The position numbers and the translations under genes were made by a program. This document shows positions 15,168-19,740 of a stretch of 19,740 nucleotides of DNA, in pieces. Source of the DNA: Actinobacteria bacterium UBA7422 (GTDB taxonomy: Bacteria; Actinomycetota; Actinomycetes; S36-B12); assembly GCA_002469525.1 (NCBI GenBank), contig DKME01000113.1, positions 1 to 19,740 on the forward strand, written 5' to 3'. The notes under the pieces are model-generated. The model worked only from the letters and a program-made list of their open reading frames with translations, was not told the DNA's origin and made no database searches. Within the stretch, counting starts at the first letter, position 1. Each line of letters opens with the position of its first letter.

Positions 15168-15671
15168 ATGGACACGACCCGATTGGCGAAAGCAACAGAT
15201 GCACCGTTGATCACTGAACTGCAACTGGCAAACTGGCATATTTCTCACCCGGAAATTGCGGAGTTTCTTGACTCGCGAGACGTCCAAGACCAGTGGGAGT
15301 CCGCCATAAAAGATCAGGGTTCGCGCGGCCGCGTCCTCGTGTGCGAACGCGACTTAGCTTTGGTGGGTGTTGCCGCGATTGAGTTCGAGGGCCAACTTGG
15401 TCAACTCTCTCTACTGGAAGTCACCCCAACCTGTCGCCGACAGCTCATTGGATCTCGACTCCTGAATGCGGTTGCTGACATCGCAGGGCGGGCAGGTGCA
15501 TCTTCCATATATTCCTGGGTCGCGACTGCTGACACACCTGCCCAAGAATTCTTGGAATCAACCGGGTTCACTCACACTGGGGCCACACGGACTATAGGTT
15601 TCCAAGACGGCGCAAGTGAGTTACTGAGCGACCAGATGTACATGTCCACGAACCTTGACAATCGCGCATAA
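15168..15671 (+). CDS. GNAT-family N-acetyltransferase
   Basis: A 167-residue single-domain acetyltransferase of the GNAT fold. Seen: the N-terminal RLAKATDAPLITELQLANWH (beta1-alpha1), the central strands RVLVCERDLALVGVAAIEFE, motif A LSLLEVTPTCRRQLIGSRLL with the acetyl-CoA loop RRQLIGS, and the late motif AQEFLESTGFTHTGATRTIGF. The acceptor substrate cannot be told from sequence. The ATG at 15168 follows a TAACGT -10 by 6 nt. It is the only plus-strand gene before azlC, transcribed divergently from thyX and convergently with the response regulator. Confidence 0.85.
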   Translation: MDTTRLAKATDAPLITELQLANWHISHPEIAEFLDSRDVQDQWESAIKDQGSRGRVLVCERDLALVGVAAIEFEGQLGQLSLLEVTPTCRRQLIGSRLLNAVADIAGRAGASSIYSWVATADTPAQEFLESTGFTHTGATRTIGFQDGASELLSDQMYMSTNLDNRA

Positions 15672-15695
15672 GGAGATTTTTTCGACGAGGAAAGT

Positions 15696-15725
15696 AAAAA
15701 CCGGCGGATCCCCCGTGCCCGCCGG
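15696..15725 (-). terminator. Rho-independent terminator of the kinase/response regulator operon
   Basis: On the minus strand, arms CCGGCGG and CCGCCGG (plus positions 15719-15725 and 15701-15707) form a 7-bp G/C stem with an 11-nt loop, followed directly by TTTTT (15700-15696). It lies 110 bp past the response regulator stop. Confidence 0.7.
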
Positions 15726-15770
15726 CACCTAAGGGTCACACACTTTACGTACCTATTGCCATAATTATCT

Positions 15771-15788
15771 GTCCCCAATTTGGGGGAC
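15771..15788 (+). terminator. Hairpin, possible terminator of the GNAT gene
   Basis: GTCCCC (15771-15776) and GGGGAC (15783-15788) flank AATTTG and are followed by TTTC on the plus strand. The T-tract is short, so it is a weak terminator or a symmetric protein site. On the minus strand no T-run follows it. Confidence 0.4.
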
Positions 15789-15834
15789 TTTCTCGCGCTT
15801 TGATCAAGGAATTCGGGCAAAACACCCAATCAGA

Positions 15835-16476
15835 CTAACTCGATTCAAGGATGCCGTCCTCGGATGCCTGAACATACAGCTCTGTGCGTGTCCTTGCTCG
15901 ACGACCAATGTGTTCATATTTTGCTCGAACTCGATCTAGATACTCTTTTGCAGTGTGCGGGGATACCCCCATCCGGTGGGCTACCGCGTTGAGGGTCAAG
16001 CCCGCCGCATACAGCCGGAGCGCGTCCACTTCCCTCGGGCTCAAATCTGGACGATCTTTCGCATTGGCAATGATCGATGCGAGGTCGACTGAAAGAAATA
16101 TCTCACCAACCGCCACCGCTCGAAGTGCCTGCGCAAGAACGTTCGCACTTACCCGCTTTGGAATAAACCCCAAAGCACCTTCGTGCAATCCGCGCCGAAT
16201 TGCCGAAGAGTCTTCGTTCGCGCTGATCAGCAACACGTTCAGATTCATGTCTACAAGCTCTCGAACATTTGTCTCCACCGAGGCCGACCCCGGTCCTAGA
16301 TCCACGTCAAGTAAGACAACGTCGGCGATCAGGTCTTCACAATCACTGAGACTCTCACCAGAAAATACCACCTCGACTGCTATGGGAAACCCATGGTTCA
16401 TGAGGGAGACAAGACCCTGACGAACGAGTTCGTGGTCATCAATAACCACTATTCGAAGTGGCTGCTCCCCTAGCAC
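15835..16476 (-). CDS. NarL/LuxR-family response regulator
   Basis: A 213-residue two-component response regulator. The receiver domain (about 7-120) has the acidic pair D13-D14, phosphoacceptor D57 in VVLLDVDLG, the switch serine S85 and K107. A LuxR-type HTH follows (about 145-200): LSPREVDALRLYAAGLTLN, then VAHRMGVSPHTAKEYLDRVR. It begins 4 nt after the kinase stop, so the two form one operon and almost certainly a cognate pair. The start is GTG at 16476, which leaves six residues before the first receiver strand. Target genes are unknown. A terminator follows in the convergent gap. Confidence 0.9.
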   Translation of the reverse strand: MLGEQPLRIVVIDDHELVRQGLVSLMNHGFPIAVEVVFSGESLSDCEDLIADVVLLDVDLGPGSASVETNVRELVDMNLNVLLISANEDSSAIRRGLHEGALGFIPKRVSANVLAQALRAVAVGEIFLSVDLASIIANAKDRPDLSPREVDALRLYAAGLTLNAVAHRMGVSPHTAKEYLDRVRAKYEHIGRRARTRTELYVQASEDGILESS

Positions 16477-16480
16477 CGTT

Positions 16481-18769
16481 CTACCCTAACGTGGCCTGAC
16501 CTTCTAATATCGCTTCCCACAAGAATTGAGCAGTACCGTCAGAATCCAATAGAACCTCAGACTTTCCCAACGTGGGTGCATTCTTCAGTAGGTGAATGTG
16601 TAATTGGCGGGTGGACTCCTCGTTATCTGCCATGTAACTGGCCACAAATCGAATAAAGCCTTGATCACCTTCACTCGCCGTTGAAAGCCGGGATGTGGAA
16701 TCAAGCGGTAGCAGGTTCATGACCCCTTCAAGGAAAAGCCCAGTGTCATGTAACTGGCTGTCATTTATGAATTCGTGGTCCAATGAAATATCAAAGAGTA
16801 GCCCGTGCTCCAATGCTGAGCGAGATAAGTGATCTGCAAATGAAGCAACCGGGTCACTTAAATCCAAGTTGCCAAAAATTGCCCGACGCAGATGTGACTC
16901 CGCGACACCGCACTCCCTTTGAACCTCACTCGACCACGGGTCGCGGTTACCCTCTGAGATTTCGGCCAGTAATTCAATTATTGGATGTGGTACAACGCCC
17001 ACGTATCTCTCCATCTTTGATGCGACCATTCGATCACTAAGCAAAATCTTGACATCGTTAGTCGCCTGTTCTCCGAGCGCCAGCACCCTTGCCCGATCGG
17101 TTCGACGTAATTGCATGCCAAAGAAAGCACCTGCCATGATTATCAGGAAACCAGGGGCAATCAATTCGGCGGGAAAATTTTGTTGGATAACTAACCATGA
17201 GGTACCTACAGCGATCCAACCCCACCAAGGCCCCGCTGCTGCCATAGCCAAAAATAGAGCAGCGATTGCCGCAGACGCCCAGCCGGTCCAGGGAGTATTG
17301 ACTATGGGGTTCGAGAGTTCAGCAACGACATACACCGCAATCGCTCCAAGTGCGCTCACAGCAACACCTGAGGCTCGGACACTCCCTGTCCTGCTCTGCA
17401 CTATTGCGATCATCGAAGCGACACCTAGGACGCTGAGAGAAACCAGGTTGACAAGCGGATTTTGGAATTGCGACCATGACATGAGGATGCTCAACGTCGA
17501 GAAAGCAAACCACGTTGTGAGAACGGGAAGCACGATTGAAATCGTTGAGGCCTTCGACTCAAACGTAAAGTTGGAAACCCTCTCTTTCTTTCGGGCAGCG
17601 CAAATCTGAACGACAGTTCCCCGTGTGCTGTGCGAGATGATTGCAATTGCCAGTGCATCTGTTGAATTGAGTAATGAGGTCAGGCCAAAACCGTGTGGAG
17701 TTTCATTCGGATCGAATCCCAGCCCGTTGTCTTCAATTTCAATGCAGTAATCGCGACCCTCGCTCACGCGGATTACCAATTCAGTTAGTTCCGAATGCCG
17801 CAAGGAATTGATGACCGCTTCTCGTGCCGCTGCAACCAAGCCTTCGGTGACATGCTCCGGAGGCTTGGAATTGACATCGCCCGTTATTCGTACATGGATA
17901 CCTCGCTGGGCACACTCCACCAGGAGGTCTGCGAGGGTGTCAATCGTTGTACCAGCGTGTGCGGTCGACACATTGACTGATGGCTGCGAAAGATCGGACA
18001 GAATTACAATTGCTTCGGCACTCCGATCGCGAATCAGCCTTCTGCTTTCGGGAGAATCATTTAGTGAACCACGTGAGATTGCGGTCAGGGTATTCAACAC
18101 AACTTCGTGAACCGCTCTGCGGAGAGACTCGATATAACTATCAACTTCATGTGCCGTTTTGAGCGAGACCGCCTCGAGGACCACCATATTTTGCAGCTCA
18201 TCAATCTCATGTGCACGATTCAGCAGCATCCGTTGTGCACTCCCGGCCCCAACAGCCAAGGCGAGTGCGTAAAAGGGATAGAGGATGGCCGAGTTCACGC
18301 CCAGGTCACCAGAATCGAAGAACCCAAGGGATAGGAATAAGTAGGCTTCAAGTCCAACAATCGCCACCACAAAAAACCACTGCTTAGGATTTCGAATCAT
18401 AATTCCAGCAGTTCCCGCAGATAAATTGAATAATGAAGCCGCAAGGAACCATTCGTTTTCGTTTGTTGATCCAGCATGAATTGACAACACCAATGCAGCG
18501 GCCACAATGAAAACTAAATTCAGACCCACGAGTAGTTCAGTATTCGGATGAATTCGCTTAGGTGAGCGTGTAACAATCATTACGAAAACTAGAATTGCCA
18601 CCGAAAGCCAAGCCCCAGCCAATAAAAGACTCTCAAGCCCGCTCTTCGAGCCGCCTGGCCACAATTCGGGATCTGAGAATAACCATGCGGCCTGCCAGAC
18701 CAGCGCAAATGCGATCAAGCCGCGGCGCATGGATAGATACGCTGATGGGATCACGTCTGACACGGGCAC
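16481..18769 (-). CDS. Membrane histidine kinase with a degenerate second kinase-like half
   Basis: A 762-residue protein of unusual build. First half: about six membrane segments (15-178), a dimerisation helix with LRRAVHEVVLNTLTAISRG (predicted phosphoacceptor H221), and a complete HATPase with N-box REAVINSLRHS (N321), D-box IEDNGLGFD and G-box HGFGL. Second half: about five or six more membrane segments (about 407-553) and a cytosolic region (about 556-762) that echoes the first. KMERYVGVVPHPIIELLAEI and ISEGNRDPW mirror the H-box helix with Pro at the His position, and LEGVMNLLPLD mirrors the N-box, but no D- or G-box follows. The start is read as GTG at 18769; the ATG at 18730 (MRRGLIAF) is a good alternative just before TM1. 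It is upstream of, and presumably signals to, the response regulator. Confidence 0.85.
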   Translation of the reverse strand: MPVSDVIPSAYLSMRRGLIAFALVWQAAWLFSDPELWPGGSKSGLESLLLAGAWLSVAILVFVMIVTRSPKRIHPNTELLVGLNLVFIVAAALVLSIHAGSTNENEWFLAASLFNLSAGTAGIMIRNPKQWFFVVAIVGLEAYLFLSLGFFDSGDLGVNSAILYPFYALALAVGAGSAQRMLLNRAHEIDELQNMVVLEAVSLKTAHEVDSYIESLRRAVHEVVLNTLTAISRGSLNDSPESRRLIRDRSAEAIVILSDLSQPSVNVSTAHAGTTIDTLADLLVECAQRGIHVRITGDVNSKPPEHVTEGLVAAAREAVINSLRHSELTELVIRVSEGRDYCIEIEDNGLGFDPNETPHGFGLTSLLNSTDALAIAIISHSTRGTVVQICAARKKERVSNFTFESKASTISIVLPVLTTWFAFSTLSILMSWSQFQNPLVNLVSLSVLGVASMIAIVQSRTGSVRASGVAVSALGAIAVYVVAELSNPIVNTPWTGWASAAIAALFLAMAAAGPWWGWIAVGTSWLVIQQNFPAELIAPGFLIIMAGAFFGMQLRRTDRARVLALGEQATNDVKILLSDRMVASKMERYVGVVPHPIIELLAEISEGNRDPWSSEVQRECGVAESHLRRAIFGNLDLSDPVASFADHLSRSALEHGLLFDISLDHEFINDSQLHDTGLFLEGVMNLLPLDSTSRLSTASEGDQGFIRFVASYMADNEESTRQLHIHLLKNAPTLGKSEVLLDSDGTAQFLWEAILEGQATLG

Positions 18770-18808
18770 TAGCCTGACACAATTACTTGGTCAACCGAAA
18801 GGGGCAGC
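18770..18808. promoter_or_regulatory. Short divergent intergenic region between the kinase and azlC
   Basis: Only 39 bp separate the two annotated starts. TTGACC is readable on the minus strand (18791-18786) as a possible kinase -35, and TAGCCT (18770-18775) on the plus strand as a possible azlC -10, but neither has a good partner. The promoters must overlap or reach into the coding sequences. Confidence 0.3.
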
Positions 18809-19543
18809 ATGGCTTGGAAGTTTCGCAGCCACTTGCCCAGCCGCGAAACTCGATCAATCGACACAAATGCCCTTGGGATCGGGATTGCAACAGGTGCATA
18901 CGCACTGTCTTTCGGAGCCATATCTGTAGCCAGTGGGCTCAGCATTTTTCAAACTCAAGCACTTTCCCTCTTCATGTTTACAGGAGCCTCTCAATTCGCC
19001 TTCGTTGGCGTGATCGGCGCGGGAGGCGGTGCCGTAATTGCGATAATCACGGCTTTACTCTTGGGTGCTCGCAACAGTTTGTATGCACTTTCACTGGGCC
19101 CGATCCTGACTCCCGCGAAGAAGCATGTGCCACATACCGCTTTGCTAACAATCGACGAGTCAACCGCAATGGCATTGCGCTACAACGAATCAAAGAAAAC
19201 TTCTCGCCGCGCTTTCTTTGCCACCGGCCTAAGTGTCTACGTGTTTTGGAATATTGGAACCGCATTTGGTTCCCTTGGCGCTAGTGCCCTGTCAGATCCC
19301 GGAATTCTCGGGCTGGACGCGGCTATCCCAGCGGGCTTCTTGGCTCTGCTGTGGCCTCGACTAACGGGTGGTTCAAGTAGCGAGAACCGTAAAATGTGGT
19401 CTGTTGCATTGGCTAGCGCTTTGGTCGCCATAATCCTCATCCCATTTCTTCGACCTGGGCTTCCGGTGCTCTTCAGTGCCTTCGTGGCCGTGCTAGCGAG
19501 TATTTTCTGGGGTAAAACCTCACGACCGATCGCTGATTCTTAG
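18809..19543 (+). CDS. azlC: AzlC-family branched-chain amino acid permease subunit
   Basis: A 244-residue polytopic protein of the AzlC (LIV-E) family, which with the small AzlD partner exports branched-chain amino acids and some analogues. Seen: GIATGAYALSFGAISVASGL (about 24-43), SLFMFTGASQFAFVGV in the family's most conserved segment, LLLGARNSLYALSLGP, TIDESTAMAL, and about seven membrane helices in total. The ATG at 18809 has AAAGGGG ending 4 nt before it. It is divergent from the kinase gene, and azlD follows after 2 nt. No Lrp-type regulator is present in the window. Substrate assignment is from the family only. Confidence 0.88.
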   Translation: MAWKFRSHLPSRETRSIDTNALGIGIATGAYALSFGAISVASGLSIFQTQALSLFMFTGASQFAFVGVIGAGGGAVIAIITALLLGARNSLYALSLGPILTPAKKHVPHTALLTIDESTAMALRYNESKKTSRRAFFATGLSVYVFWNIGTAFGSLGASALSDPGILGLDAAIPAGFLALLWPRLTGGSSSENRKMWSVALASALVAIILIPFLRPGLPVLFSAFVAVLASIFWGKTSRPIADS

Positions 19544-19545
19544 TC

Positions 19546-19740
19546 ATGTGGGCCAGTATTCTCATCGCTTCTTTCGGTACCTACGTGGAGAAACTACTCG
19601 GGTACCTTTTGCCGCACCACATGCTCGAACGCGAGTCCATCCGCCGCATGACAGGACTTCTTCCCGTCTCACTCTTAGCCGCACTTGTCGCGGTTCAAAC
19701 ATTTGCGGCAGACCAGTCACTCCTTGTCGACGCGCGGCTT
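19546..19740 (+). CDS. azlD: AzlD-family membrane protein (N-terminal part, cut by window edge)
   Basis: The 65 visible codons run off the right edge in frame. They begin 2 nt after the azlC stop with ATG at 19546. The residues include ILIASFGTYVEKLLGYLLP, then ESIRRMTGLLPVSLLAALVA and TFAADQSLLVDARL, typical of AzlD, the small partner of AzlC with about four membrane helices of which two are seen. Tight spacing means the pair is one operon and the proteins form one exporter. Confidence 0.85.
   Translation, partial: MWASILIASFGTYVEKLLGYLLPHHMLERESIRRMTGLLPVSLLAALVAVQTFAADQSLLVDARL

Larger units (their letters stand above)
15672..15834. other. Convergent intergenic region
   Basis: A 163-bp gap between the 3' ends of the GNAT gene and the response regulator. 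It contains two hairpins, each described separately, and an AT-rich palindrome ATAATTAT (15761-15768). No convincing reading frame was seen. Confidence 0.7.

Noticed and set aside
15572..15829. Minus-strand frame across the GNAT 3' end and the convergent gap
   Set aside because: It covers both hairpins, has basic low-complexity composition and lacks a start signal.
1..19740. CRISPR arrays, tRNA or rRNA genes, insertion sequences, prophage genes
   Set aside because: No repeated spacer units, cloverleaf-like segments, transposase motifs or terminal repeats were recognised by eye.

Overview
The window is a stretch of chromosome from an actinobacterium with moderate G+C for that phylum (about half, by eye). 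The evidence is conserved gene order and gene content: thyX-dapA-rnj-ftsK-rimO-pgsA-cinA-clgR-DUF3046-recA-recX-miaB, with a ClgR/PopR-type regulator, a DUF3046 protein, flavin-dependent thymidylate synthase, a 16-bp SOS box of the mycobacterial type and PafBC-type (RecA-NDp) promoter boxes. The moderate G+C and compact spacing fit small-genome planktonic actinobacteria, but that lineage guess is inference. No rRNA, tRNA, CRISPR array, insertion sequence or prophage gene was seen, and no gene-free gap exceeds 300 bp.

From 1 to 15073 every gene is on the minus strand, so transcription runs right to left. In transcription order it starts with thyX (dTMP synthesis), dapA (lysine/diaminopimelate), rnj (RNase J) and ftsK (DNA translocase). 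Next come the tightly packed rimO, pgsA and cinA, then the clgR-type regulator, the DUF3046 gene, an MFS transporter, recA, recX, an MmpL/RND-type membrane protein, and miaB, which is cut by the window edge. Two genes look like insertions into an otherwise conserved order: the MFS gene between DUF3046 and recA, and the MmpL gene between recX and miaB.

The DNA-damage logic is readable. Upstream of recA there is a perfect LexA box, embedded in the last codons of the MFS gene, and nearer to recA a full match to the PafBC/RecA-NDp promoter motif. The clgR promoter has a related motif with identical spacing. Many genes lack a Shine-Dalgarno sequence but carry a TANNNT -10 element 6-7 nt before the start codon (MFS, rimO, ftsK, dapA, thyX, GNAT), which suggests widespread leaderless transcription.

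From 15168 to the end the region is more accessory. It holds a plus-strand GNAT acetyltransferase, a convergent intergenic region with two hairpins, and a minus-strand two-component system. That system has a LuxR-type response regulator and an unusual 762-residue membrane histidine kinase whose second half resembles a degenerate copy of the first. A divergent azlCD-type branched-chain amino acid exporter pair follows, its second gene cut by the window edge. The most unusual items are the tandem kinase/pseudokinase, the layered recA control nested in a neighbour's coding sequence, and a 21-bp perfect palindrome over the ftsK stop codon just before rimO.
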